Shown piece after piece: positions 32,433 through 40,669 of a stretch of DNA of 64,000 bases. The translations under genes and the position numbers were made by a program. Below the pieces are notes generated by a model. That model was not told the DNA's origin, did not search any database, and worked only from the letters and a program-made list of their open reading frames with translations. The stretch's first letter is position 1. Each line of letters begins with the position of its first letter. This stretch comes from Streptomyces sp. PR69. Its GTDB lineage: Bacteria > Actinomycetota > Actinomycetes > Streptomycetales > Streptomycetaceae. Location: assembly GCF_026420845.1 (NCBI RefSeq), contig NZ_JAOWCB010000002.1:62001-126000 (forward strand). Direction: 5' to 3'.

Positions 32433-33374
32433 ATGCGTACCGCCATGCCCCGCGTCCTCCCAGCCGTTCCCGCCGTTGTCGCCGTTCTCGCCGGCGTCGT
32501 GCTTCTGACGGCGTGCGGATCGCAGACATCCGGTGCGCCCGGCGGCGGCGCGCCGGATGACGCCGCCGGGCAGCCCCGCATGTCCCCTCCCCAGGGGCTC
32601 CCCGGCGACCCGGACGGCCTGGAGAAGGACGGGGTGCGGATCACCGGCCTGAGCGAACCGCCCCGGTCCGGCGACCCGGCCCCGGCGACCGTCACGTTCG
32701 AGGTCGCCAACGGCGAGGCCGAGTCATTCACGTACACCGTCACCTTCTCGCTCGTCTCGGAGTCCGGCGCGGTGCTGATCAACACCGATCACACGGTGCC
32801 CGCCGTGGGCGCCGGCCGGACCGTGACGGGAACCGTCGCACTGGACGCCGAGCACCGTCCGGACGCGATCGACGGCGTGCAGGCGCGGATCGCGGAGGTC
32901 AGACGGGTCCCCACGGACGAGGCGCCGGCCGAGACCGGCCCCTGTCCCTCCTCCGGCGTGCGGCTCACCGCGGACGACGGGGACGCGGCCATGGGGCTCC
33001 GCGTCGTCGGGCTGCACCTGGAGAACTGCGGAACCGGCGACTTCCGCCTGGACGGCTACCCGCTTCTGGAGGTCCTGGACGAGGCCCGCACCCCGGTCTC
33101 CGGCGTCAGAGTCCTGCGGGGCAGCGGCGGCATCTCCACCGTGACCGGCTTCGACGACCCTCCGCAGCCGGTGACCCTCAAGCCGGGCGAAACCGCGTCC
33201 GCCGCCCTGATGTGGCGCAACACCACGGAAGCCGGCGCCCCCGTGAACGCGCCGTACATCCGGGCACGGCCCAAGCCCGGCGCCGGGCCGGTCATGCTGA
33301 CGCCGGAACTCGACCTCGGCACCACGGGAAAGCTCGGGGTCAGCCCGTGGAAGAAAGACGACGGCACGCGCTGA
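32433..33374 (+). CDS. Lipoprotein with DUF4232 domain
   Basis: The product is 313 aa. Signal peptide with lipobox VVLLTACGS (Cys about 28) predicts membrane anchoring on the outside. After a Gly/Pro-rich linker there is a beta-rich domain (about 60-165) and then the DUF4232 segment CPSSGVRLTADDGDAAMGLRVVGLHLENCGTGDFRLDGYPLLEVLDEARTPV...LKPGETASAALMWRN. DUF4232 is an exported domain of unknown role, common in Streptomyces. The gene starts about 100 bp outside the IS left end and converges on purA. Confidence 0.87.
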   Translation: MRTAMPRVLPAVPAVVAVLAGVVLLTACGSQTSGAPGGGAPDDAAGQPRMSPPQGLPGDPDGLEKDGVRITGLSEPPRSGDPAPATVTFEVANGEAESFTYTVTFSLVSESGAVLINTDHTVPAVGAGRTVTGTVALDAEHRPDAIDGVQARIAEVRRVPTDEAPAETGPCPSSGVRLTADDGDAAMGLRVVGLHLENCGTGDFRLDGYPLLEVLDEARTPVSGVRVLRGSGGISTVTGFDDPPQPVTLKPGETASAALMWRNTTEAGAPVNAPYIRARPKPGAGPVMLTPELDLGTTGKLGVSPWKKDDGTR

Positions 33375-33450
33375 ACACGATCGGCCCGAGCCGGGCCGTT
33401 CGCCGTGTGGTGCGCGGGGCGGGCGCGCCGCGCACCACACGGCGGGGGTG

Positions 33451-34734
33451 TCACAGGAACGAGTTGATCTCGATCGTCTCGGTGCGGCCCGGGCCCACGC
33501 CGATCGCGGAGATCGGGGCGCCCGACATCTCCTCCAGGGCCTTGACGTACGCCTGCGCGTTCTTCGGCAGGTCGGAGAAGGTCTTGGCCTTGGTGATGTC
33601 CTCGGACCAGCCGGGGAGGTACTCGTACACCGGCTTGGCGTGGTGGAAGTCGGTCTGCGAGTACGGCAGCTCCTCGACGCGCTTGCCGTCGATCTCGTAC
33701 GCGACGCAGACCGGGATCTGCTCCCAGCCGGTCAGCACGTCCAGCTTGGTGAGGAAGAAGTCGGTCAGGCCGTTGACGCGGGTCGCGTAACGGGCGATGA
33801 CCGCGTCGAACCAGCCGCAGCGGCGGTCACGGCCCGTGGTCACACCGCGCTCGCCGCCGATGGTGCGCAGCGCCTCGCCGTCCTTGTCGAAGAGCTCCGT
33901 GGGGAACGGGCCCGCGCCGACGCGGGTGGTGTAGGCCTTGAGGATGCCGATGACCCGGCTGATCTTCGTCGGGCCGACGCCGGCGCCGGTGCAGGCACCG
34001 CCGGAGGTCGGGTTGGAGGAGGTGACGAAGGGGTACGTGCCGTGGTCGACGTCCAGGAGGGTGCCCTGGCCGCCCTCGAAGAGGACGACCTTGCCCTCGT
34101 CGATGGCGTTGTTGAGGATCAGGGTGGTGTCGGCGACGTACGGCCTGATCTGGTCGGCGTAGCCGAGCATCTCCTCGACGATCTTGTCGGCCTCGATCGC
34201 GCGGCGGTTGAAGACCTTGGCGAGGAGCTGGTTCTTCTGCTCCAGCGCGGCCTCGACCTTCTGGGTCAGGATCGACTCGTCGTAGAGATCCTGGACGCGG
34301 ATGCCCACGCGGTTGATCTTGTCGGCGTAGGTGGGGCCGATGCCGCGGCCGGTGGTGCCGATCTTGCGCTTGCCGAGGAACCGTTCCGTCACCTTGTCGA
34401 GGGTGACGTTGTACGGGGTGATCAGATGCGCGTTACCGCTGATCAGCAGCTTGGAGGTGTCGACGCCGCGGTCGTTCAGCCCGCTCAGCTCGGAGAGCAG
34501 GACGGCCGGGTCGACGACGACGCCGTTGCCGATGACCGGGGTACATCCCGGTGAGAGGATTCCGGAGGGGAGGAGATGCAGCGCATACTTCTGGTCGCCG
34601 ACGACGACCGTGTGGCCGGCGTTGTTGCCGCCCTGGTAACGCACCACGTAATCGACGGACCCACCGAGGAGGTCGGTGGCCTTTCCCTTGCCCTCGTCAC
34701 CCCACTGAGCACCGAGCAGCACAAGTGCGGGCAC
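33451..34734 (-). CDS. purA: Adenylosuccinate synthetase
   Basis: The enzyme has 427 aa. It converts IMP, aspartate and GTP to adenylosuccinate, the first committed step to AMP. The signature [20 protein letters not shown] with catalytic Asp and the P-loop is at the N-terminus; [22 protein letters not shown], the catalytic [14 protein letters not shown] and a C-terminal [14 protein letters not shown] guanine-binding element ([13 protein letters not shown]) are all there. A GTG start with a GAAGGGG upstream is chosen. It is monocistronic in appearance, with convergent and divergent neighbours. Confidence 0.98.
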   Translation of the reverse strand: MPALVLLGAQWGDEGKGKATDLLGGSVDYVVRYQGGNNAGHTVVVGDQKYALHLLPSGILSPGCTPVIGNGVVVDPAVLLSELSGLNDRGVDTSKLLISGNAHLITPYNVTLDKVTERFLGKRKIGTTGRGIGPTYADKINRVGIRVQDLYDESILTQKVEAALEQKNQLLAKVFNRRAIEADKIVEEMLGYADQIRPYVADTTLILNNAIDEGKVVLFEGGQGTLLDVDHGTYPFVTSSNPTSGGACTGAGVGPTKISRVIGILKAYTTRVGAGPFPTELFDKDGEALRTIGGERGVTTGRDRRCGWFDAVIARYATRVNGLTDFFLTKLDVLTGWEQIPVCVAYEIDGKRVEELPYSQTDFHHAKPVYEYLPGWSEDITKAKTFSDLPKNAQAYVKALEEMSGAPISAIGVGPGRTETIEINSFL

Positions 34735-34815
34735 AGGCGTACACCCCTTCCGGGCGGGGCAAGACCAAGGTCAGGGGGCCTGTGGCCGTGACCCGGTGTG
34801 CCCCGGAATAGACGA

Positions 34816-34843
34816 AGCCCCTGGCGCAATAGCGCAAGGGGCT
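34816..34843. other. Hairpin upstream of purA
   Basis: AGCCCCT and AGGGGCT arms enclose an inner GCGC-AATA-GCGC hairpin. It lies in the space between divergent purA and the kinase-like gene, about 80 bp before the purA start. It could be an operator or a leader structure; it does not resemble a purine riboswitch. Confidence 0.35.
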
Positions 34844-34877
34844 CTTGCACAAAGATGCTACCCGAGGAAGGACCGAG

Positions 34878-35783
34878 GTGTCGGCTCACGACCAGCTCCT
34901 GGTGGTCATCGACCCGGTCGCCCGCCGTATCGACGGCGAGTCCGTACGGATCGCGAAGGATGTGCTGTGCGCCGGCGCGGCGGCGAAGATCTGCCTGCCG
35001 GAGGGGCCCGAGGAGTTTTCCCGGGCCCTGGCGCGGAAAGGTTCACGCAGGCCAGTGGTGGTGGGGGACGACCGGGCGCTGCTGCGCACGGTGGCGCTGC
35101 TGCACCGGGGGCGCGAGCTGGCGGACCAGACGCTGGCCGTGGTGCCCGTCGGCGCGCCCGGGGCCTCGTTGGAGCTTGTGCGGTCGCTCGGAGTGCCGAC
35201 CGGCGCGGTGGCGGCGGCGCGCGCCGCGCTGGACGGGGTCACGCACCGGCTCGATCTGCTCGTCGACGACAGCGACGGCGTGGTCCTGGGCGATCTGAGC
35301 ATCCCCGCAGCGCCTGCGTGTGCGGCCGACGGCGCCGCCGGATCCGTCGGGGCGGCCACCCCGGCCGCGGCGAGGGCCGCGGCCGCCGCCGGAGGGGGCC
35401 CCTCCGTCTGGGATGCCTGCCGGTCGCTGGTGCGCACCCTGGTCCGTCCGGCCCCGGCCCCGGCCGAAGGCGGCACCAGGCGTGCCGCCCCGCGGCTGCG
35501 GGTGGAGGCGGACGGGGTGGTGCTGAGCGATCTCCACGACCCGGTGGAGGACATACGGGTCCGGGCCGGCGAGGGACACGCCGAGGTGACCGTGTGCCGT
35601 GGCGCGGAGGGCGAGCCGGTGCGGGTGCGGGCGCGGGCGGTGACGGTCTCGGGGACGGCCTTCCGCTACCGCGCGGATACGCAGATCACCGGGCCGGTGC
35701 GGCGGCGCACGTGGACGCTGCGGGCGGAGGGGTGGGCGCTGGTGTTGCCGCGGCAGCGGGCGGAGGCGGGGGCGGAGACGTAG
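34878..35783 (+). CDS. Degenerate diacylglycerol kinase-like protein
   Basis: The product is 301 aa from a GTG with GAAGGA close upstream. The N-terminal half follows the DAGK/LCB5 fold order (LLVVIDPVARR..., PVVVGDDRALLRTVALLHRGRELADQTLAVVPVGAPGASLELVRSLGVPTGAVAAARAAL). The nucleotide-binding GDGT/GGDGT is replaced by VGDDR, and the GTGNDFAR loop reads VGAPGASLELVR. A Gly/Ala-rich insert (AAAGGGP) splits it from the C-terminal beta domain (VEADGVVLSDLHDPVEDIRVRAGEG). Catalysis is doubtful; lipid or nucleotide binding remains possible. It is divergent from purA. Confidence 0.6.
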   Translation: MSAHDQLLVVIDPVARRIDGESVRIAKDVLCAGAAAKICLPEGPEEFSRALARKGSRRPVVVGDDRALLRTVALLHRGRELADQTLAVVPVGAPGASLELVRSLGVPTGAVAAARAALDGVTHRLDLLVDDSDGVVLGDLSIPAAPACAADGAAGSVGAATPAAARAAAAAGGGPSVWDACRSLVRTLVRPAPAPAEGGTRRAAPRLRVEADGVVLSDLHDPVEDIRVRAGEGHAEVTVCRGAEGEPVRVRARAVTVSGTAFRYRADTQITGPVRRRTWTLRAEGWALVLPRQRAEAGAET

Positions 35784-35861
35784 GGCGCCTGCGGCGCGCC
35801 TTTTAAATTCCAGCACGGCCGAAGGCCGTACAGGGGGTCCGGGGGCGGAGCCCCTGGACGT

Positions 35862-36105
35862 CTACCCGGGTTTGAAGAGGCGCTCGCGGTGTTCGCGCCA
35901 GCGGTCGCGGAGGGCCGCCATCTCGCGCTCCATGAACTGGAGGAACTCCCAGCGTCTCGGCCACCCGGCGGCCCGCGGCGGACTCCGGCCCCAGCGTGGT
36001 GACGCCCTCGCGCATGGTCTCCTCCCAGCGCTTGAGGATCTGGTCGCGGTTGGTCATGGCCTCGTACCACTGGTTGCTGTGCACCCGGTAGCGGTCGCGG
36101 AGTCC
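35862..36105 (-). pseudogene. Frameshifted helical protein remnant
   Basis: Two frames join to give RDRYRVHSNQWYEAMTNRDQILKRWEETMREGVTTLGPESAAGRRVAETL, then WEFLQFMEREMAALRDRWREHRERLFKPG and a stop. One base is missing near 35957. The 5' part breaks off at about 36105, where a transporter remnant on the other strand begins. I do not recognise the family. Confidence 0.55.
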
Positions 36106-36111
36106 CTCGCC

Positions 36112-36675
36112 TCGATCGTGATGATCGTGATCTCTGTTGTGGCGGCGGTGTTTGTGGTGATGGCGGCGCTGCGGCCGCGTTCCGAGGAGACCGCGGGGCG
36201 CGCCGAGCCGCTGCTGGCGACCGGGCTGTCCCGGGCCCGCCGGGCGGGCAGCCATCTCGCCGTGGCGACCGCCGGCGGCACGGCGCTGCTGCTCGCGGCC
36301 GGGATCGGCTTCGGCGCGTCGGGGCCGCCTCGACCGGCGACGGCGCGCTCTTCGGCAAGCTGACCGTCGCGGCCCTGGCGTACGCCCCGGCGCTGTGGGT
36401 CACCGCCGGGGTCGCGCTCGCGCTCTTCGGGTGGTTCCCGAAGGCGGCCGCGGCGGCGTGGATCGTGCCCGGTGTACGCGTTCGCCGTGGGCTATCTGGG
36501 GCAGTTGCTCCAGTTCCCGGACTGGATGAACAACCTCTCGCCGTTCGGGCACATCCCGCGGCCTCCGGCCGCGGAGTTCGACTGGACGCCGCCGGCGCTG
36601 CTGACGCTGCTGGCGGCCGGGCTGGCATGGCTGGGGCTCGCGGGGTTCCGCAGGCGGGATCTGGAGACGAAGTAG
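36112..36675 (+). pseudogene. C-terminal remnant of an ABC-2 type permease
   Basis: Joined frames give a polytopic protein end: IVMIVISVVAAVFVVMAALRPRSEETAGRAEPLLATGLSRARRAGSHLAVATAGG..., TVAALAYAPALWVTAGVALALFGWFPKAAAAAWIV and YAFAVGYLGQLLQFPDWMNNLSPFGHIPRPP...FRRRDLETK. This is the usual C-terminus of streptomycete multidrug ABC-2 permeases. One base is lost near 36322 and one gained near 36469. The N-terminal half and the ATPase gene are absent. It abuts the remnant on the other strand, so a deletion or rearrangement joined them. Confidence 0.72.
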
Positions 36676-36756
36676 CAGAGGACACAGGCGGGGAGCCCGT
36701 GTGCCGTGGCGGGGCGGGCATGGCGTCCACGCCCGCCCCACCGGGCTCAGCCGGGC

Positions 36757-37782
36757 TCAGCCGGTCCCGGACGGCGACCCGGCGACGGTCCCGGCAGCCT
36801 CGTCGGCGCTGGCACCGGCACCGGCACCGGCGCTGGCGCTGGCGCTGGCGCTGGCGGCGCTGAGCGCACGGCGCTTCATGGCGCGCATCCGGTCCAGCCG
36901 CTGCGCCAGCTCCGGGTCACGGCGCAGTTCGGCCCGCTCCACCCGGCGCTGGGCGTCGGCCGCGGCCTCGTGCAGCTTCACTTCGCGTTCGCACCGCCAG
37001 TCCCGGGACGCGATCTCGATCTCCTCCTCGCCCACGTCCCGCAGCGCCGACGCCTCCTGGCCGGCCTGCTCCGCGCGGGCCGCCAGGGCGGCGCGCGGCG
37101 CCTGGAGATCCGCGTAGTCATAGCCGTGCCCGGCCATACAGGCCGACCACTCACGCACCGACTCGCGGTATCCGGCATCCTGTTCAACCGCCTCGATGAC
37201 GCGGTTCACAGCGGTCTCGGCGGCCAGCAGAGCCTCGTCCCACCCCTTGCCGTACACGGCCTCGCGTCCGCGTACTTCGCAGGAGCCGGGGTCGTACCGC
37301 ACGGACGGCCCGTCCGGCACGGTCACCTCGCGCATGTCGTCCCGGCTGCCGAGGAGCGCTTCCCGCCACCGCTCGCCCTGCTTCTCTCCCAGTCCGGCCA
37401 CCGCCTCGGCGTTGACGTCGGCAGGCGGCTCGCCCGCCCCGGCCAGCATCCCGCCGACGACGCCGTATCCGTCGCTCTTCGCCAAGGCCCGGCTCAGCAG
37501 ACCGTAGGGGCTGGCGGCGGCGGCCCGGCGCGAGTCGGCGGCGGGCTGCGGCCGGTAGGCGAACCCGCGCTCGTCCATGCACGCCGCCACGGCCCGCTGC
37601 ACCGCGTCGTGCAGACGTGTCGCCTCCGCGGCCGGGAAGTGGGCGGCCCCGGACCACGGCCGCACTTCGGGGCCGTCCGGCAGGCGGTCGGCCGCCCCCT
37701 GGGAGGAGCAGCCGACCGCCAGCAGGCACAGCGCCAGCCCGGTCAGGGCGGCGGGACGCGGGGCGCCTGGGCTCAGACGCAC
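36757..37782 (-). CDS. Exported lipoprotein, function unknown
   Basis: The product is about 341 aa. RLSPGAPRPAALTGLALCLLAVGCSSQG is a lipoprotein signal with lipobox LAVGC. The mature part is helical and charged, with Cys residues in VAACMDERGFAYRP, DPGSCEVRG, EWSACMAGHGYDYADL and DWRCEREVKLHEAA. It ends in a Ser/Ala/Gly repeat tail (SAASASASASAGAGAGAS) coded by GGCGCT/GGCACC hexanucleotides near 36810-36855. Two adjacent GTGs (37782, 37785) overlap the end of the upstream inhibitor gene by about 10 bp with no clear RBS, indicating coupling. Confidence 0.75.
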   Translation of the reverse strand: MRLSPGAPRPAALTGLALCLLAVGCSSQGAADRLPDGPEVRPWSGAAHFPAAEATRLHDAVQRAVAACMDERGFAYRPQPAADSRRAAAASPYGLLSRALAKSDGYGVVGGMLAGAGEPPADVNAEAVAGLGEKQGERWREALLGSRDDMREVTVPDGPSVRYDPGSCEVRGREAVYGKGWDEALLAAETAVNRVIEAVEQDAGYRESVREWSACMAGHGYDYADLQAPRAALAARAEQAGQEASALRDVGEEEIEIASRDWRCEREVKLHEAAADAQRRVERAELRRDPELAQRLDRMRAMKRRALSAASASASASAGAGAGASADEAAGTVAGSPSGTG

Positions 37783-38159
37783 CACTTGTTGGAGTGGACG
37801 CCGTTCTTCAGGCCGCCGTTGCCGACGGTGTTCAGGTTGTACACCCCGGCGCCGCGGTTGAGCGTCCAGTACGCGCCCGTGTAGTTGCGCTTGCCGTAGA
37901 TGCGGACGTTGCAGCTCTTGCCGTTGTTCCAGATGGAGTCGGCGTTCCGGAACTTGTTGTACTGGGTCAGGTTGGTGTTGTTCCCCTCCACCTTGCCGGG
38001 GTTGCCTCCGGTGCCGTTGATGCCCAGGTAGGCGCAGAGGTAGCCCTTCGGGCAGTTGTCCCAGGCCGCGTTGGCCGGGGCGGCGGTGGCGAGCAGGGCT
38101 CCGGCGGCCAGCGCCGTGCCCCCGAGCGTGGCGACTGCCTTGCCGAGAATGCGGTTCAC
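37773..38159 (-). CDS. Secreted peptidase inhibitor I36-like protein
   Basis: The product is 128 aa. Signal peptide MNRILGKAVATLGGTALAAGALLATAAPANA is followed by a mature domain WDNCPKGYLCAYLGINGTGG...NNTNLTQYNKFRNADSIWNNGKSCNVRIYGKRNYTGAYWTLNRGAG...SNKWCV. The C-P-x-G-x-x-C-x-Y and W-N-N-G patterns are those of the streptomycete I36 (SMPI-like) family, beta-gamma-crystallin-like folds, some of which inhibit metalloproteases. It overlaps the downstream lipoprotein gene, so the two are probably made together. A secreted metzincin occurs 8 kb away, but a link is speculative. Confidence 0.85.
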   Translation of the reverse strand: MNRILGKAVATLGGTALAAGALLATAAPANAAWDNCPKGYLCAYLGINGTGGNPGKVEGNNTNLTQYNKFRNADSIWNNGKSCNVRIYGKRNYTGAYWTLNRGAGVYNLNTVGNGGLKNGVHSNKWCV

Positions 38160-38585
38160 GAATGCTCCTCACGGTTCACGGGCCGCCGTGTCCCGCGTCG
38201 GCGGGCGGGCCCGGATTTCGGTGGACCGCCGGGCCCTGGTCATGGGCCTGGCGGGCGGCGCCGGGGAGCGGCTGGTCGGCGGGTCCCCGGCGGCGCCCCG
38301 TCATGGTTTCCGGCCCGGTCGGCGTCCCACCACCGGTTGGGACGGTCCCGGGACGCCCGGGACGGGCCGCCGCGCCCGGACCGGCGGGCTGCCGCGCCCC
38401 GATTGGGATGTCCCGGACGCCGGGCGGGCCGCCGCCGCTGACGGACCGGGACGGCGGTACGGCGGAAGCGGCGTACGGCCAAGACGGCGCACGGCGGAGA
38501 CGGCGTACAGCCAAGGCGGCGTACGGGGCGGAGACGGGCGGTATGGGGGGGGCGGAGACCCGCTGGGGCTCTAGGACTCTGGGGG
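38160..38585. other. Repetitive non-coding spacer
   Basis: The 426 bp between the I36 gene and the P450 stop contain no convincing gene. From 38450 to 38545 there are degenerate repeats of GGCGTACGGC/GGCGGAGACGG type. Frames crossing the region lack start signals and codon support. Confidence 0.5.
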
Positions 38586-39809
38586 TCAGAGCTCGACGAG
38601 CAGCTCGCGCAGCCCCCGGATGACGAAGCCCGGCTTCCACTCCGGTTCGGCGGCGAGCTTCATCGTCGGCGCCCGGCGCAGCAGTTCGCCGAAGGACGCG
38701 GCGAGTTCGACGCGGGCGAGCGGTGCGCCGAGGCAGTAGTGGATGCCCGCGCCAAAGCTGATGTGCGGGTTGTCCGCGCGGGTCAGATCGAGGGCGTCCG
38801 GGTTCTCGAAGCGGTCCGGGTCGCGGTTGGCGGAGCCGAAGAGCAGCGCGAGCTCGCTGCCGCGCGGAATCGCCGTCCCGTCGATCTCGATGTCGTCGAG
38901 CACCCAGCGCTCGAAGAGCTGGAGCGGGGTGTCGTAGCGCATCAGCTCTTCCACAGCTGTGGACAACAGCGCCTGCGGAGGACCCTCGGGGCCTGCGGCG
39001 CGCAGGGCGGCCAGCTGCTCGGGGCGGCGGAAGAGGGTCTGCCAGCCGTTGGCGGCGGTGTTGACGGTCGCCTCGTGCCCCGCGTTCAGCAGCAGCACAC
39101 AGGTGGAGATCATCTCCTGTTCGGAGAGCCGGTCCCCCTCGTCGTACGCGGCGATGAGTCCGGAGATCAGGTCCTCGCCGGGCGCGGCGCGGCGCTCGGC
39201 GATCAGCTCCCGCAGATACGCGCTGAACTCTGCGGACGCCGCGACGGCGCGGGCCGCGACCGACTCGCCGGGGTTCAGCTCGTACATCCCGCAGATGGCG
39301 GCCGACCAGGGCCGCAGCAGCCCCCGGTCCGCCTCCGGCACCCCCAGCATCTCGGCGATCACCGCGACCGGCAGCGGCTCGGCGACCTCGGCGAGCAGAT
39401 CGCCGCCGCCCGCGTCGACCATCCGGCCGACCAGCTCAGCGGCCAGCGGGTGCACGGTCGGCGCGAGCGCCTCCACGGTCTTCGGGGTGAATGCCTTCGA
39501 CACGAGACGGCGGATACGGGTGTGGTCGGGCGCTTCCAGATCGAGCAGCCCGTTGTCGTTGAGCGTGTGGAACGGCTCGTGCGCGGCGGGCGGCGGCGTC
39601 CGCCCGAACTCCTCGTGGGTGAACCGGTGCCGATACGTCCGCCCGAGCCGCCGGTCGCGCAGCAGCGCGGAGACGTCGGCGTGGTGCGGCACGAGCCACT
39701 GCCCGGTGGGCTCGAAGCGGTGGACCCGGCCGCGGGCGCGTAGCGCGGCGTACGCGGGGTAGGGGTCGGCGACGAAGGACGGTGACCACGGGTCGAACGT
39801 GTCTGCCAT
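38586..39809 (-). CDS. Cytochrome P450 (CYP159-like)
   Basis: The protein is 407 aa, the standard bacterial class I length. The I-helix reads LLLNAGHEATVNTAANG (the second Thr of the usual TT pair is kept), ExxR is EELMRYD, and the heme loop is HISFGAGIHYCLGAPLARVELA. Its position between purA and a NarL-type two-component pair recalls CYP159A1 of S. coelicolor, from memory. The ATG has no Shine-Dalgarno, and a TAGCGT hexamer 5 nt upstream suggests a leaderless message. No ferredoxin is adjacent. Confidence 0.92.
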   Translation of the reverse strand: MADTFDPWSPSFVADPYPAYAALRARGRVHRFEPTGQWLVPHHADVSALLRDRRLGRTYRHRFTHEEFGRTPPPAAHEPFHTLNDNGLLDLEAPDHTRIRRLVSKAFTPKTVEALAPTVHPLAAELVGRMVDAGGGDLLAEVAEPLPVAVIAEMLGVPEADRGLLRPWSAAICGMYELNPGESVAARAVAASAEFSAYLRELIAERRAAPGEDLISGLIAAYDEGDRLSEQEMISTCVLLLNAGHEATVNTAANGWQTLFRRPEQLAALRAAGPEGPPQALLSTAVEELMRYDTPLQLFERWVLDDIEIDGTAIPRGSELALLFGSANRDPDRFENPDALDLTRADNPHISFGAGIHYCLGAPLARVELAASFGELLRRAPTMKLAAEPEWKPGFVIRGLRELLVEL

Positions 39810-39859
39810 GGGCTGACGCTAGCGGAGCGGACGGGGCGGCCGGGAGCCCCCTGTCCCAG

Positions 39860-40025
39860 ACGTGACCTCCCGCCCCCGGGTGACCCGCCAGCCGGACGTG
39901 ACCTCCCCCCAGGTGACCCGCCGGCCGGGTGTGACGGGCCATCCCGGGGTGGCCGGTCACCCCGGCGCGACCCGCTGCCTGGTGTGACGGCCGCCCCCGG
40001 CGTGACCCGCTACCCCGGCGTGACC
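39860..40025. repeat. Degenerate GTGACC repeats
   Basis: GTGACC/GTGACG followed by CCGCYxxCCGGG-type sequence recurs about every 17-33 bp between the P450 start and the response regulator stop. It is non-coding, and a similar TCACC-based repeat occurs at 42989-43066. Confidence 0.6.
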
Positions 40026-40669
40026 AGCCGGGCCTCGTACGCGAACACCGCCGCCTGGGTGCGGTCCCGCAGGCCCAGCTTCACCAGCACCCGGCTCACA
40101 TGCGTCTTGATGGTCGACTCCGCGACGACCAGATGCTCCGCGATCTCCGCGTTCGACAGGCCCTGCGCGATCAGCACCAGCACCTCCGTCTCACGCTCCG
40201 TCAGATCGCCGATCTGCGCCATCGCCGGCGGTCTGGGCGTCTGCGACAGCTTGGAGAACTCGGTGATCAGACGGCGGGTGACCGTCGGGGCGAGCAGCGC
40301 CTCGCCCGCCGCCACCACCCGCACCCCGTCGGCGAGCTGGCGCGCCGAGGCGTCCTTGAGCAGAAAGCCCGACGCCCCGGCGCGCAGCGCCTGGTACACA
40401 TACTCGTCGAGATCGAAGGTGGTCAGCACCAGCACCTTGGAGTCGGCGTGCAGCGCCGTGATCTCCCGGGTGGCCTCGATGCCGTTGAGCTCCGGCATGC
40501 GGATGTCCATCAGCACCACGTCGGGCCTCAGCTCGGCGACCCTGGCGACCGCCTCGCGGCCGTTCACCGCCTCGCCGACGACCTCGATGTCCGGCATCGC
40601 GTTCAGCAGGACCGAGAAGCCCTCACGCACCATCATCTGGTCGTCGACGACCAGCACCCGGATCGTCAT
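40010..40669 (-). CDS. NarL/LuxR family response regulator
   Basis: The product is 219 aa. The receiver domain has acidic DD near residues 8-9 (VLVVDDQMMVREG), phospho-acceptor Asp in DVVLMDIRMPELNG and Lys in LLKDA. The C-terminal LuxR HTH reads LTERETEVLVLIAQGLSNAEIAEHLVVAESTIKTHVSRVLVKLGLRDRTQAAVFAYEARLV. The ATG overlaps the histidine kinase stop by 4 bp, so it is made with its cognate kinase. The target is unknown. Confidence 0.95.
   Translation of the reverse strand: MTIRVLVVDDQMMVREGFSVLLNAMPDIEVVGEAVNGREAVARVAELRPDVVLMDIRMPELNGIEATREITALHADSKVLVLTTFDLDEYVYQALRAGASGFLLKDASARQLADGVRVVAAGEALLAPTVTRRLITEFSKLSQTPRPPAMAQIGDLTERETEVLVLIAQGLSNAEIAEHLVVAESTIKTHVSRVLVKLGLRDRTQAAVFAYEARLVTPG

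Noticed and set aside
34816..34843. Purine riboswitch for purA
   Set aside because: The hairpin lacks the three-way junction and conserved loops of purine or PreQ1 classes.
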